A program made the position numbers and the translations under genes. A model generated the notes under the pieces. It was not told the origin of the DNA and searched no databases. It worked only from the letters and a program-made list of their open reading frames with translations. A stretch of DNA of 64,000 nt from Prorocentrum cordatum (taxonomy: Eukaryota > Sar > Dinophyceae > Prorocentrales > Prorocentraceae): contig CAUYUJ010001302.1 of the NCBI GenBank assembly GCA_963575745.1, positions 15,001-79,000 of the forward strand. The letters are read 5' to 3'. This document shows, piece by piece, positions 51,404 through 63,768 of the stretch; the first letter of the stretch is position 1, and each line of letters opens with the position of its first letter.

Positions 51404-51800
51404 CTGGCGCCGGCGGTGAACCGTCAACCTGGTCACCACCGGGAACCTCGTAGAGCTCCTTGCACGCGTAAGAGTGCTCAGATTTCAAGACGATAGCTTC
51501 TCAGAGCTTTTGTAGAAAAACGTCAATTTGCATTTCTCGGTGTCAACGTGACGTCGGTTCCTCCGAATATTTGGATAGTAAAACTGCCTCAAAAGAGCTG
51601 AGCTGCTCGCATAAGGAAGTTGAGTTACTATTGCTCGGATTAAAAAACTGCTTTCTCAAAATGAATTGTCATATATATTTCAAATAATGGCAAAACTGAC
51701 CAAAAGTTACCACTTTGTCCTTTCTGGCCGGGTGGGCCAACTAGCTCCACCCCGCGCCAGAATTCCTCTAGCTCATCGATGACGAGGAGCTTTACGAGGT
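51404..51800 (-). mobile_element. HLE-I (about 397 bp)
   Basis: B-type hairpin with one mismatch (TCACCACC), I landmarks (TTTGCATTTCTCGGTGTC), common half, GAGGAGCTTTACGAGGT, then directly a B-type hairpin. Confidence 0.7.
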
Positions 51801-52195
51801 TCCCGGCGGTGAACTGTCAACCTGGTCACCGCCGGGAACCTCGTAGAGCTGCTAACACGCGTAAGAGTGCTCAGCATCAAAAGACAGGGCTTCTCGAAGC
51901 ATTTCTCGAAAAAGAGAAAACATTATTTGTTTCATGTCGACATAAAGTTGGTTTCGCCAAGTGTTTTGATAGTAAAATGGCATCTAGAGAGCTCATATTA
52001 AGACGCTGAGGCCCTCATAGTCGTCTACAGGTGCGAAAAATCTGCTTGCTCAAAATAAATGGTCAAATATCTTTCAAAAAATCGCAAAACCACCCAAAAG
52101 TTGTCACTTTGTCCTTTCTGGTCGCGTCGACCAACTAGCTCCACCCCGCGCCGGAATTCCTCTAGCTCATAGATGCCGAAGAGCTCTACGAGGTA
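51801..52195 (-). mobile_element. HLE-B (395 bp), altered tip
   Basis: It starts TCCCGGCGGTGAACTG instead of CTGGCGCCGGCGG; the rest is a normal B ending GAGGTA at 52195. The altered tip may mark a recombination with the preceding element. Confidence 0.65.
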
Positions 52196-52460
52196 TTAAT
52201 GGCGCCGGCGGTGAACCGTCAACCTGGTCACCGCCGGGAACCTCGTAGAGCTCCTTGCACGCGTAAGAGTGCTCAGTATCAAAAGAGAGGGCTTCTGGAA
52301 GCATTTCTCGATAAGAAAAAACATGATTTTTTTCATGTCAACATAAAATTGGTTTCGCCAAGTGTTTTGATAGTAAAAGTGCACCTAGAGAGCTCATATC
52401 AAGACGCTGAGGCCCTCATAGTCGTCTACAGGTGCGAAAAATCTGCTTTCTCAAAATAAA

Positions 52461-54893
52461 CTGGGCGCTGGCGGTAGACCGTCAACCTTTCTTACCGCCG
52501 GGGGACTCGTAGAGCTTCCTGACAATGTATAATGTAGAAAAAATTGCAGAGAACGAATAATTTTTAACCCAAGCGATTTCACACCTCTCGATGCAACAGC
52601 CGAACGCCCACGATGCGTCTGGATTGTCTTCTGGGCTCTGTAGCTCTCCTACAGCCCGAGTTACGTGCGCAAATCGATAGCACCTCTCAAGATGACTCGA
52701 ACAAAACAAATAGTTTGAGAAACACAGCTCGAGTATCAGACCGAGTTCAGACCTCTGAATGCGACAGGCGGACGCGTCTGATGTCTCCGAGTCGATTCCT
52801 GTGATTACCAGCCCTGCAGCTCCCCTGCAGCCCGAGTTAAGTGCAGAAAACCAAGAGCACCTCTCAGGATAACTCGAACAATACGAATAGTAACTCGTAG
52901 AGCTTCCCTTAGCAAGTTGTTGCTGGAAGCTTAAGAGTAATTCCGAGGCGCTGGAGAGCTAGTTGGCAAGAAAAATCTCGACGGACCTTTTGGTGACTTT
53001 TGGTCGGTTGAAAATTTTGTTCTCGAAATTCAACCATTCGTTAGAGCTCTAGTATTTTGTCCCGTGATATTCGATCTTATTCCCGCTCGCCATCTTGATC
53101 TCAGCTCGATCGGGTAGCTTTTACTGCCAAAAAGCACTGCGGCGGGATCGGCCGTTTCAGGTCATCTTGACACGGGGTGGCGGTTCTCTGAACATAACTC
53201 GAGTTATAGAAGAGCCACAGAGCTGGTGAGCACACCTCATCGATTCAGAATGATCAGGCGCGTTCGCCTGTTCCATCCAGAGGTCTGAACTCGGTCTGCT
53301 AGCCGAGCTGGGTCCGCAAACCTGTTCGTATTATTCGAGTCATCTTGACAGGCGCTGTCGGTTTTTTGTACTTAACTCGAGCTATACGACAGCTACAGAG
53401 CTGATACTTACAGGAACCGATTCAGAATCATCAGTGACGTTGTCTGTTGAATCCAGAGCTCTGAACTCGGTCTGCTGCCCGAGCTAGGTTCGCCAAACTG
53501 TTTCTACTGTTCGAGTCATCATCCTGAGAGGTGCTGTCGGTGTTCTGTACGTAACTCAGGCTGTAGGGGGACTACAGGGCTGGTAATCTCAGGAATCGAT
53601 TCAGAGACATCAGGCGCGTCCGTCTGTCGAATCCAGAGCTTGGAACTCGGTCGGCTGCCCGAACTAGGTCCACGAAACTATTCGTATTGTTCGAGTCATC
53701 CTGAGAGATGCTGTCGGTTTTCTACACTCAACTCGGGCTGTAGGGGGGCTGCAGGGCTGGTAATCACAGGAGTCGATTCGGAGACATCAGACACGTCCAC
53801 TGTCGCATTCAGAGGTCTGAACTCGGTCTGATACTCGAGCTGGGTTTGCCAAACTATTCGTTTTGTTCGAGTCATCTTGAGAGATGCTGTCGATTTACGC
53901 ACGTAACTCGGGCTGTAGGAGAGCTACAGAGCTCGTATAGAAGACAATCCAACATCAGGGGCGTTCGGCTGTTGCATCGAAAGGTCTGAAATCTCTTGGG
54001 CCGAAAAACTATTCGTTCTCTACGTTGTTTCTCGACATTATATATTCCCAGGAAGCTCTACGAGTCCCCCGGCGGTAAGAAAGGTTGACGGTTTTACCGC
54101 CGGCGCCCAGTTTCGCGGACCTAGTTCGGGCAGCAGACCGAGTTCCGAGCTGTGGATTCGACGGGCGGACGCGCCTGATGTCTTCAATTCGATTTCTGTG
54201 ATCACATGCACTGTAGCCCCCTACAGCCCGATTTAAGTGCAGAAAACCGACAGCACCTCTCAAGATGACTCGAACAATACGAATAATTTCGCAATTCTAG
54301 ATCGGGCAGCAGACCGAGTTCAGAGCTCTAGATTCAACAGACAACGTCACTGATGGTTTTGAATCGGTTTCTGTAAGTATCAGCTCTGTAGCTGTCCTGA
54401 AGCTCGAGTTTAGTACAGAAAACCGAGAGCCACAGTCAAGATGACTCGAATAATACGAACAGGTTTGCGGACCTAGCTCGGCTAGCAGACCGAGTTCAGA
54501 CCTCTAGATGTAACAGACGGACGCGCCTGATCATTCTGAATCGATACGGTGTGCTTGCCAGCTGTGTAGCTGTCCTGTATCTCGAGTTAAGTCCAATAAA
54601 CTGACAGCGCGTATCAAGATGACTCGAAACGGCCGATCCCGCCCGTGTGCTTTTTGGCAGTAAAAGGTACCCGATCGAGCTGAGATCAAGATGGCGAGCG
54701 GGAATAGGATCGAATATCACGGGAAAAAATACTAGAGCTCAAACGAATGGTTGAATTTCGAGAACAAAATTTTCAACCGACCAAAAGTCACCAAAAGGTC
54801 CGTCGAGATTTTTCTTGCCAACTAGCTCTCCAGCGCCCCGGAATTACTCTTAAGCTTCCAGCAACAACTTGCTAAGGGAAGCTCTACGAGTTA
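52461..54893 (-). mobile_element. HLE-A hosting an opposite-strand A
   Basis: Hairpin at 52461, satellite units split at ACGAATAG^TTTCGCGG by the plus-oriented A, then satellite and A 5' region to GAGTTA at 54893. Confidence 0.8.
52891..54110 (+). mobile_element. HLE-A, complete plus-oriented copy (1220 bp)
   Basis: Read directly: TAACTCGTAGAGCTTCCC, A 5' region, satellite, GGAAGCTCTACGAGTC, hairpin, CGCCCAG. It sits between G and T of the satellite consensus CGAATAGTTTCGCGG with no duplication. It is the clearest example of the element's own-strand structure. Confidence 0.85.
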
Positions 54894-55088
54894 TGGTCAA
54901 ATATCTTTCAAAAATCGCAAAACCACCGAAAAGTTGTCACTTTGTCCTTTCTGGCCGGGTCGGCCAACTAGCTCCGCCCCGCGCCGGAATTCCTCTAGCT
55001 CATCGATGACGAAGAGCTCTACGAGGTACTCTTAAGCTTCCAGCTGCTAGCTTGCTCTACGAGTCACTAGCTCCACCCCGCGCCGGAA

Positions 55089-56254
55089 CTGGGCGCCAGC
55101 GGTAAACCGTCAACCTTTCTTACCGCCGGGGGACTCGTAGAGCTTCCTGACCATATATAATGTGAAAAAATGCAGAGAACGAATAGTTTTTCAGCTTGAG
55201 CGATTTCAGATCTCTCGATGCAACAGCCGAAAGAACCTCATGCTTCTGGATCGTTTTCTGTGCGCACGAGCTTCGTAGCTCTCTTACAGCCCGATTTACG
55301 TGCGACAATGAACGACAATGAACAATACAAATAGTTTCGCGCATCTAGCTCGAATATCAGACCCAGTTCAGACCTCTGCATGTAACAGGCGGACGCGCCT
55401 GATGTCTCCGAATCGATTCCTGTGATTAGCAGCCCTGCAGCCGCTTTACAGCCCGAGTTAAGTGCAGAGAAAACCGACAGCACCTCTCAGGATACTCACA
55501 CAATACACTAGTTTCGCGGACCTAGTTCAGGCAGCAGACAGAGTTCCGAGCTATCGATTCGACAGGCAGACGCGACTGATGTCTCCGAATCGATTCCAGT
55601 TATTAACAGCCCTGCAGCCCCCTTACAGCCCGAGTTAAGTGCAGAAAACAGACAGCACCTCTCAATATGACTCGAATAATACGGATAGTTTTGCGGACCT
55701 AGCTCGGGCAGCACATGGACTTCTGAGCTCTGGATTTGGCAGGCGGACGCCCCTGATGTATCCGAATCGATTCCTGTGCGCACGAGCCCTGTAGCCCCCC
55801 TACAGCCCGAGTTAAGTGCAGAAAACTGAGAGCATCTCTTTAGATGACTCGAAGAATACAAATAGTTTCGCGAACCTAGCTCGGGCAGCAGACCGAGTTC
55901 CCTCTAGATTCAACAGGCGAACGCGCCTGATCATTCTGAATCGATTAGCTGCGCGAACCAGCTCTGTAGCTGTCCTAAATAAATAAAGCTCGAGTTCAGT
56001 ACAAAATACCGACAACGCGTATCAAGATGACTCGAAATAGTCGATCCCGCCGCGACGCTTTTTTGCAAAAATATTCACCCAATCGAGCTGAGATTGAGAT
56101 GGCGAGCGGAAATAAGATCGAATATGTTCAGAAAAAATACTAGGGCTCTAACGAATGGTTGAATTTCGCGAACAAAATTTTCAACCGACCAAGACTCAGC
56201 AAAAGGTCCGTCGAGATTTTTCTTGCCAACTAGCTCTCCAGCGCCCCGCAATTA
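55089..56254 (-). mobile_element. HLE-A, nearly complete
   Basis: Hairpin with one mismatch (GCCAGCGGTAA), about five satellite units, A 5' region to CCCCGCAATTA, cut by B at 56255. Confidence 0.7.
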
Positions 56255-56591
56255 CTGGCGCCGGCGGTGAACCGTCAATCTATCACCGCCGGGAACCTCG
56301 TAGAGCTCCTGACACGCGTAAGAGTGCTCAGCTCAAAGGAGAGGGCTTCTGGAAGCATTTCTCGAAAAAGAGAAAACATGATTTTTGAAAATGTCGAAAG
56401 GAAGTTGGTTTCGCCAAGTGTTTTGATAGTGAAAGTGCATCTAGAGAGCTCATAGAAAGGCGCAGAGGCCCTCATAGTCGTCTACAGGTGCGAAAAATCT
56501 GCTTTCTCAAAATAAATGGTCAAATATCTTTGAAAAAATCGCAAAACCACCCAAAAGTTGTCACTTTGTCCTTTCTGGCCAGGTGGTCCAA

Positions 56592-58098
56592 CTGGCGCCG
56601 GCGGTGAACCGTCAACCTGGTCACCGCCGGGAACCTCGTAGAGCTCCTCTCACTGGTAAGAGTGCAGAGAATCGACACAGAGTGAAAAAATTAAGATTTT
56701 TCGAAAATCTTCAAATTCGATTTTTTTCGATGTTCATATTCGCTCAGTTCCTGGAAGTCAACTCATGCAAAAATGCATCGAGAGAGCTGAGCTGCTGTCA
56801 GAGAGGAGTTTATATGCCAATGCGACGCGCAAGAATCTGCTTTCTCAAAATAAATGGTCAAATATCTTTCAAATTTTCGCAAAACCACCCAAAAGTTGCC
56901 ACATTGTCCGCCTCGGCCGGCTGGGCCAACTGGGCGCCGGCGGTAAACCGTCAACCTTTGTTACCGCGGGGGGACTCGTAGAGCTTCCTGACAGGATATA
57001 ACGTGGAAAAAATTGCAGAGAACGACTAGTTTTTCAGCCCAGGCGATTTCAGACCTCTCAAGATGACTCTAACAAAAAAACGAACAGTTTGGCAACCCAG
57101 CTCGAGTATGAAACGAGTTCAGACCTCTGAATGCGACAGGCGGACGCGTTTGATGTCTCTGACTCGATTCCTGTGATTACCAGCCCTGCAGCCCCCCTAC
57201 AGCCCGAGTTAAGTGCAGAAAACCGACAGCAGCTCTCAGGATAACTCGAATAATACAAGAGTTTTACCTAGTTCGAGCAGCAGACCGAGTTCCGAGCTCT
57301 GGGTTCGAAAGAAGGACGCGCATGATCTCTCCAAATGAATGTCTGTAACCAGCAGCACTGTAGCTCTCCCCCAGCACGAGTTAAGTGCAGAAAACCGAGA
57401 GCACTTCTCAAGATGTCTCGAACAACGAATAGTTTCGCGAACCTAGCTCGGGCAGCAGGTCGAGTTCAGAGCTCTCGATTGAACAGACGAACGCGTCTGA
57501 TAATTCTCAATCGATTCCTGTGAGTATGAGCTCTGTAGCTGCCCTACAGCTCGAGTTAAGTACATAAAACCGAGAGCGTCTGCTACGATGACTCGACTAA
57601 TACGAATAGATTTGCGAACCTAGCTCGGCTAGCAGACCGGGTTCAGACCTCTGGATTCAACAGGCGAACGCGCCTGATCATTCTGAATCGATTAGCTGTG
57701 CTTACCAGCTCTGTAGCTGTCCTAAGGCTCGAGTTATGTTCAGAAAACCGACATCGCGTGTCAAGATGACTCGAAACGGCCGATCCCGCCTGCCTGCTTT
57801 TTGGCAGTAAAAGGTACCCGATCGAGCTGAGATCAAGATGGCCAGCGGGAATAAGATCGAATATCATGGGAAAAAATACTAGAGCTCAAACGAATGTTCG
57901 AATTTCGAGAACAAAATTTTCAAACGACCAAAAGTCAGCAAAAGGTCCCTCGAGATTTTTCTTGTCAACTAGCTCTCCAGTGCGCCGGAATTACTCTTAA
58001 GCTTCCAGCAACTAGCTAAGGGAAGCTCCACGAGTTACTAGCTCCACCCCGCGCCGGAATTCCTCTAGCTCATCGATGCCGAAGAGCTCTACGAGGTA
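56592..58098 (-). mobile_element. HLE-G hosting A
   Basis: The G element is split at CTGGGCCAA^CTAGCTCC by A 56930-58037 and ends GAAGAGCTCTACGAGGTA. Nearly identical to the G starting at 58138, so recently amplified. Confidence 0.8.
56930..58037 (-). mobile_element. HLE-A, complete copy (1108 bp)
   Basis: From CTGGGCGCCGGCGG to AAGGGAAGCTCCACGAGTTA; hairpin arm TTACCGCGGGG has one mismatch. The host rejoins at GGCCAACTAGCTCC. Confidence 0.8.
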
Positions 58099-58137
58099 CT
58101 AGCTCCACCCCGCGCCGGAATTCCTCCAGATCATCGA

Positions 58138-58472
58138 CTGGCGCCAGCGGTGAACCGTCAACCTGGTCACCGCCGGGAACCTCGTAGAGCTCCTCTCACT
58201 GGTAAGAGAGCAGAGAATCGACACAGAGTGAAAAAATAAAGATTTTTCGAAAATCTTCAAATTCGATTTTTTCGATGTTCATATTCGCTCAGTTCCTGGA
58301 AGTGAACTCATGCAAAAATGCATCGAGAGAGCTGAGCTGCTGTCAGAGAGGAGTTTATATGCCAATGCGACGCGCAAGAATCTGCTTTCTCAAAATAAAT
58401 GGTCAAATATCTTCCAACTTTTTGAAAAACCACCCAAAAGTTGTCATTGTCCGCCTCGGCCGGCTGGGCCAA
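58138..58472 (-). mobile_element. HLE-G, 3' part
   Basis: Near-twin of 56592 (TCTCACTGGTAAGAG, TTCATATTCGCTCAG), cut at the same base (CTGGGCCAA), this time by a C element. Confidence 0.75.
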
Positions 58473-58812
58473 CTGGGAGCCGGCGGTAAACCGTCAACCA
58501 GGTTACCGCCGCGAGCCTCGTAGAGCTCTTATCTAGCACGGAGCTGCTTAGAACACGTGGCAAGGAGCTTTTCTGATACGCGAGCTGAAAACTCGAAAAA
58601 ATAAGATTTTTAGTTGTTACCGAGCGACGGTTCCGCCAAGTGTTTTAATAGTAATACTGCAGTTACAGACCTGAGAATTCATTGGCAGACGCAACGAAAC
58701 CCACTACAGGTGCGAAAAATACCGGTTCTTAAAACCAAAGTTCAAATCTCTCACAAAGTTCGTCCAACCGACCCAAAGTTCGCACATTGTCCGTCGGGGC
58801 CGGGTCGGTCAA
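58473..58812 (-). mobile_element. HLE-C, 3' part
   Basis: CTGGGAGCCGGCGG hairpin, GAGCTCTTATCTAGCACGG, TACTGCAGTTACAGACCTG; cut at GTCGGTCAA by B. Confidence 0.7.
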
Positions 58813-59145
58813 CTGGCGCCGGCGGTGAACCGTCAACCTGGTCATCGCCGGGAACCTCGTAGAGCTCCTAGCACGCGTAAGAGTGCTCAGCATCAACGGA
58901 GAGGGCTTCTGGAAGCATTTCTCGAAAAAGAGAAAACATGTTTTTTTTATGTCTAAAGTTGGTTGCGCCAAGTGTTTTGATAGTAAAAGTGCATCTAGAG
59001 AGCTCATATGAAGATGCGGAGGCCCTCATAGTCGCTTACAGGTGCGAAAAATCTGCTTTCTGAAAATAAATGGTCAAATATCTTTCAAATATTCGCAAAA
59101 CCACCCAAAAGTTGTCACTTTGTCCTTTCTGGCCGGGTCGGCCAA
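58813..59145 (-). mobile_element. HLE-B, 3' part
   Basis: B hairpin (inner arm TCATCGCCGG), AGAGCTCATATGAAGATGC, cut at GTCGGCCAA by A. Confidence 0.7.
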
Positions 59146-60136
59146 CTGGGCGCCGGCGGTAAACCGTCAACCTTTGTTACCGCGGGGGGACTCGTAGAGC
59201 TTCCCAGCTCGACTTAAGTTGAGAATACCGACAGCTTCTACCAACATTCCGACTCATAGTGCATATTTTTTGACCTCTGAATGCGACAGGCGGACGCGTC
59301 TGATGTCTGCAAATCGACTTCTGTCATTACCAGCCCTGCAGCCCACCTACAGCCCGAGTTAAGTGCGGAAAACCGACAGCACCTCTCAGGATGACTCGAA
59401 CAATACAGTAGTTTCGCAGACCTGATTCGGGCAGCAGACCGAGTTCCGAGCTCTGGATTCGACAGGCGGACGCGGCTGATGTCTTCGAACCGATTCCTGT
59501 GACCACCAGCACTGTAGCCCCCCTCAGCGCGAGTTCAGTGAAGAAGACCGAGAGCACTTCTCAAGATGACTCGACCAATACGAATAGTCTAGATCGGGCA
59601 GCAGACCGAGTTCAGAGCTCTGGAGTCGACAGACAAACGCAACTGATGATTCTGAATCGGTTTCTGTAAATACCAGCTCTGTAGCTGTTCTACAGCTCGA
59701 GTTAAGTACAGAAAACCGAGAGTTCCTGTCAAGATTGCTCGAATAATACGAATAGGTTTGCGGACCTAGCTCGGCTAGCAGACCGAGTTCAGACCTCTGG
59801 ATTCAACAGACGAACGCGCCTAATCATTCTACATCGATTAGCTGTGCTTACCAGCTCTGTAGCTGTCCTAAAGCTCGTGTTATGTTCAGAAAACCGTCAG
59901 CGCGTGTCAGGATGACTCCAAACGGCCGATACCGCCACAGTGCTTTTCAATAGTAATATTCACCCGATCGATCTGAGATCAAGATGGCGAGCGGGAATAA
60001 GATCGAATATCACGGGAAAAAATACTAGAGCTCTAACGAATGGTTGAATTTCGAGAACAAAATTTTCAACCGACCAAAAGTCAGCAAAAGTTCCGTCGAG
60101 ATTTTTCTTGCCAACTAGCTCTCCAGCGCGTCCGAA
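59146..60136 (-). mobile_element. HLE-A (variant leader), nearly complete
   Basis: Hairpin, the AGCTCGACTTAAGTTGAG leader as at 50403, about three satellite units, A 5' region to GCGTCCGAA, cut by B at 60137. Confidence 0.7.
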
Positions 60137-60474
60137 CTGGCGCCGGCGGTGAACCGTCAACCTGGTCACCGCCGGGAACCTCGTAGAGCTTCTAACACGC
60201 GTAAGAGTGCTCATTATCGAAAGAGAGGGCTTCTGGAAGCATTCCTGGAAAAAGAGAAGACATGATTTTTTTCAGGTCGACATGAATTTGGTTCCGCCAA
60301 GTGTTTTGATAGTAAAAATGCATTTAGAGAGCTCATATTAAGACGCTGAGGCCCTCATAGTCGTCTACAGGTGCGGAAAATCTGCTTTCTCAAAATAGAT
60401 TGTCAAATATCTTTCAAAAAATCACAAAACCACCCAAAAGTTGTCACGTTGTCCGCCTCGGCCGGGTGGGCCAA
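60137..60474 (-). mobile_element. HLE-B, 3' part
   Basis: Intact B hairpin, terminal repeat CCTCGTAGAGCTTC and B interior; cut at GTGGGCCAA by A. Confidence 0.7.
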
Positions 60475-62106
60475 CTGGGCGCCAGCGGTAAACCGTCAAG
60501 CTTGGTTACCGCCGGGATACTCGTAGAGCTTCCTAGCTCGACTTAAATTGAGAAACCGACAGCATCTACCAACATTCCGACTTGTAGTAAATATGTTTTG
60601 ACCTCTGAATGCAACAGGCGGACGCGTCTGATGTCTGCGAATCGACTCCTGTGATTACCAGCCCTGCAGCCCCCCACAGCCCGAGTTAAGTGCAGAACAC
60701 CGACAGCATCTCTCAGAATGACTCGAACAATATAATAGTTTCGCAGACCTAGTTCGGACAGCAGACCGAGTTCCGAGCTCTGGATTCGACAGGCGGACGC
60801 GCATCTCTTCAAATCGATTCCTGTGACCACCAGCACTGTAGCCTCCCTCAGCGCGACTTGAGTCGAGAAAACCGAGAGCACTTCTTAAGATGACTCGACC
60901 ATACGAATAATTTCGCGATTCTAGATCGGGCAGCAGACCCAGTTCAGAGCTCTGGATTCGACAGACAAACGCAACTAATGACTCTGAATCGGTTTCTGTA
61001 AATATCAGCTCTGTAACTGTCCTACAGCTCGAGTTAAGTACACAAAACCGAGATTTTCTGAAGATGACTCGAGAATACGAATAGATTTGCGCACCTAGCT
61101 CGGCTGACAGACCGAGTTCAGACCGGCGAACGCGCCTTATCATTCTAAATCGATTACATGTGCTTACTACAGCTCGAGTTAAGTACAGAAAACCGGGAGT
61201 TCCTGTCAAGATGGCTCGAATAATACGAATAGGTTTGCGGACCTAGCTCGGCTAGCAGACCGAGTTCAGACCTCTGGATTCAACAGACGAACGCGCCTAA
61301 TCATTCTACATCGATTAGCTGTGCTTACCAGCTCTGTAGCTGTCCTAAAGCTCGTGTTATGTTCAGAAAAACCGTCAGCGCGTATCAAGATCACTCGAAA
61401 CAGCCGATCCCGCCACTGCTTTTCGATAGTAAGATTCATCAGATCGAGCTGAGATCAAGACGACGAACGGTAATAAGATCGAATATCACGGAAAAGAATA
61501 CTAGAGCTCCAACGAATTGTCAAATTTTGAAAACGGACAGCATCTCTCAAAATGACTCGAACTACGAATAGGTTCGCGAACCTAGCTCGGGCAGCAGACC
61601 GAGTTCAGACCTCTGGATGAAGCAGACGAACGCGTCCGATGATTTGTAATCAAGTTCTATGAGGATGAGCTCTATAGCTGCCCTACAGCTCGAGTTAATA
61701 AGTACAGAAACCGAGAGTTCCTGTCAAGATGGCTCGAATAATACGAATAGGTTTGCGGACCTAGCGGCTAGCAGACCAAGTTCCGATCTCTAAGTTCAAC
61801 AGGCGAACACCCCCAATCATCCTGAGTCGATTAGCTGTGCTTACCAGCTCTATAGCTGTCATGAAGCTCGAGTTATCTTGAAAACCGACAGCGTGTATCA
61901 CGATGACTCGAAACAGCTCATCCCCCGCTGCGATGCTTTTTTGCATAAATATTGCTAATCGAGCTGGGATTAAGATGGCGAGCGAAAATAATATCGAATA
62001 TGGTCTGAAGAAAGAAGTAGAGCGCAAACGAATTGTTCAATTTGAAGAACTAGATTTTCAACCGACCAACAGTCAGCAAAAGGTCCGTCATGATGTTTCT
62101 TGCCAA
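60475..62106 (-). mobile_element. HLE-A (variant leader), long copy
   Basis: Hairpin at 60475 (GCCAGCGGTAA), AGCTCGACTTAAATTGAG leader, about seven satellite units with one A 5' fragment inside (61380-61530), then a second A 5' region to TTGCCAA. It is probably two merged A copies. Confidence 0.6.
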
Positions 62107-62285
62107 CTGGAGGCCGGCGTTAAACTATCAATCTGTGATATCGCCAGAAACTCGTAGAGCTTCCGAGCTGCACCTAAGTTAAGAAACCGACAGCACCTAC
62201 CAAAATTCCGACTTATAGTGAATTTATGTTCACCTCTGAATGCGACATGGAGGGGCGTCTGATGTCTCTGAATCCGTTCCTGTTA
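62107..62285 (-). mobile_element. HLE-A (variant), degraded hairpin end
   Basis: CTGGAGGCCGGCGTTAAAC with a damaged second arm (GATATCGCC), then ACTCGTAGAGCTTCC and a leader like that at 50403. Cut by a D tip at 62286. Confidence 0.55.
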
Positions 62286-62299
62286 CTTGGTAGCGTCCA
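62286..62299 (-). mobile_element. HLE-D tip (14 bp)
   Basis: CTTGGTAGCGTCCA, identical to the D terminus, then immediately an A hairpin. Confidence 0.45.
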
Positions 62300-63768
62300 C
62301 TGGGCGCCGGCGGTAAACCGTCAACCTTTGTTACCGCCGGGGGACTCGTAGAGCTTCCTGACAGTATATAGTGTGGGGAAAAATCCAGAGAACGACTAGT
62401 TTTCAGCCCAAGCGATTTCAGACCTCTCAAGATGACTCTAAGAAAAAACAAACAGTTTCGCAACCCAGTTCGAGTATCAGACCGAGTTCAGACCTCTCAA
62501 TGCGACAGGCGGACGCGTCTGATGTCTGCGAATCGACTCATGTGATTACCAGCCCTGCAGCCCCCCTACAGCCCGAGTTAAGTGCAGAAAACCGACAGCA
62601 TCTCTCAGGATGGCTCGAATAATACAATAGTTTCGCGGACCTGTTTCGAGCAGCAGACCAATTTCTGAGCTCTCGAATCGACCAACGAACGCGCCTGATG
62701 TGTGCAAATCGATTTCTATGACCCGCAGCACTGTAGCCCTCCCCCAGCACGAGTTCAGTGCAGAAAATTGAGAGCACTTTTCACGATGATTCGGACAATA
62801 CGAATAGTTTCGCGGACCTAGCTCGGGCAGCAGGCCGAGTTCAGAGCTCTCGATACAACAGACAAACGCGCCCGATAATCCCCAATCGATTTCTGTGAGT
62901 ATAGGCTCTGTAGCTGCCCTACAGCTCGAGTTAAGTACAGAAAACCGAGAGCGTTTGTCAAGATGACTCGAATAATACGAATAGATTTGCGGACCTAGCT
63001 CGGCTAGCAGACCGAGTTCAGACCTCTGGAGTCAAGAGGCGAACGCGCCTGATGATTCTGAATGCGATGGACGTGCTCACCAGCTCTGTAGCTGCCCTGC
63101 AACTCGAATTACGTACAAAATACCCACCACGCGTATCAAGTTGACTCGAATAATACGAAAAGGTTTGCGGACCTAGCTCGGCTAGCAGACCGAGTTCAGA
63201 CCTATGGATTCAACAGGCGAACGCGCCTGATGATTCTGAGTGCGATAGGTGTGCTCACCAGCACTGTAGCTGCCCTACAGCTCGAGTTAAGTAGAGAATA
63301 CCGACAACGCGTATCAAGTTGACTCGAATAATACGAATAGGTTTGCGGAGCTAGCTCGGCTAGCAGACCGAGTTCAGACCTATGGATTCAACAGGCGAAC
63401 GCGCCTGATGATTCTGAGTGCGATAGGTGTGCTTACCAGCACTGTAGCTGCCCTACAGCTCGAGTTAAGTAGAAAATACCGACAACGCGTATCGAGATGA
63501 CTCGAAACAGCCGATCCCGCCAGTGTACTTTTAGGCAGTAAAAGGTACCCGATCGAGCTGAGATCAAGATGGCGAGCGGGAATAAGATCGAATATCACGG
63601 GAAAAAATACTAGAGCTCTAACGAATGTTCAAATTTCGAGAACAAAATTTTCAACCGACCAAAAGTTGTGAAAAGTTCAGTTCTTTTTTTTCGAGCCAAC
63701 TAGCTCTCCAGCGCGCCGGAATTACTCTTAAGCTTCCAGCAACTAGCTTGGGGAAGCTCTACGAGTCA
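62300..63768 (-). mobile_element. HLE-A, complete copy (1469 bp)
   Basis: From CTGGGCGCCGGCGG to GGGGAAGCTCTACGAGTCA, with about six satellite units, the largest uninterrupted A in the window. It abuts the next A directly. Confidence 0.8.

Larger units (their letters stand above)
52200..55028 (-). mobile_element. HLE-B hosting A in both orientations
   Basis: Starts TGGCGCCGGCGG, is split at AAAATAAA^TGGTCAAAT by A 52461-54893, and ends GACGAAGAGCTCTACGAGGTA at 55028. Confidence 0.75.
50403..55065 (-). mobile_element. HLE-A (variant leader) hosting I, B, B and A
   Basis: Hairpin (GGTAA..TTACC) at 50403, then the variant leader TAGCTCGACTTAAGTTGAG shared with 59146 and 60475, about three satellite units, A 5' region split by nested I/B/B, and the 5' tip CTTGCTCTACGAGTCA at 55065. 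55066-55088 is the resumed C host (CTAGCTCCACCCC). Confidence 0.7.
56255..58137 (-). mobile_element. HLE-B hosting G
   Basis: Hairpin with a shortened loop (CAATCTATCACCGCC), B interior, split at GTGGTCCAA^CTAGCTCC by G 56592-58098, resuming to TCATCGA, where another G begins. Confidence 0.7.
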
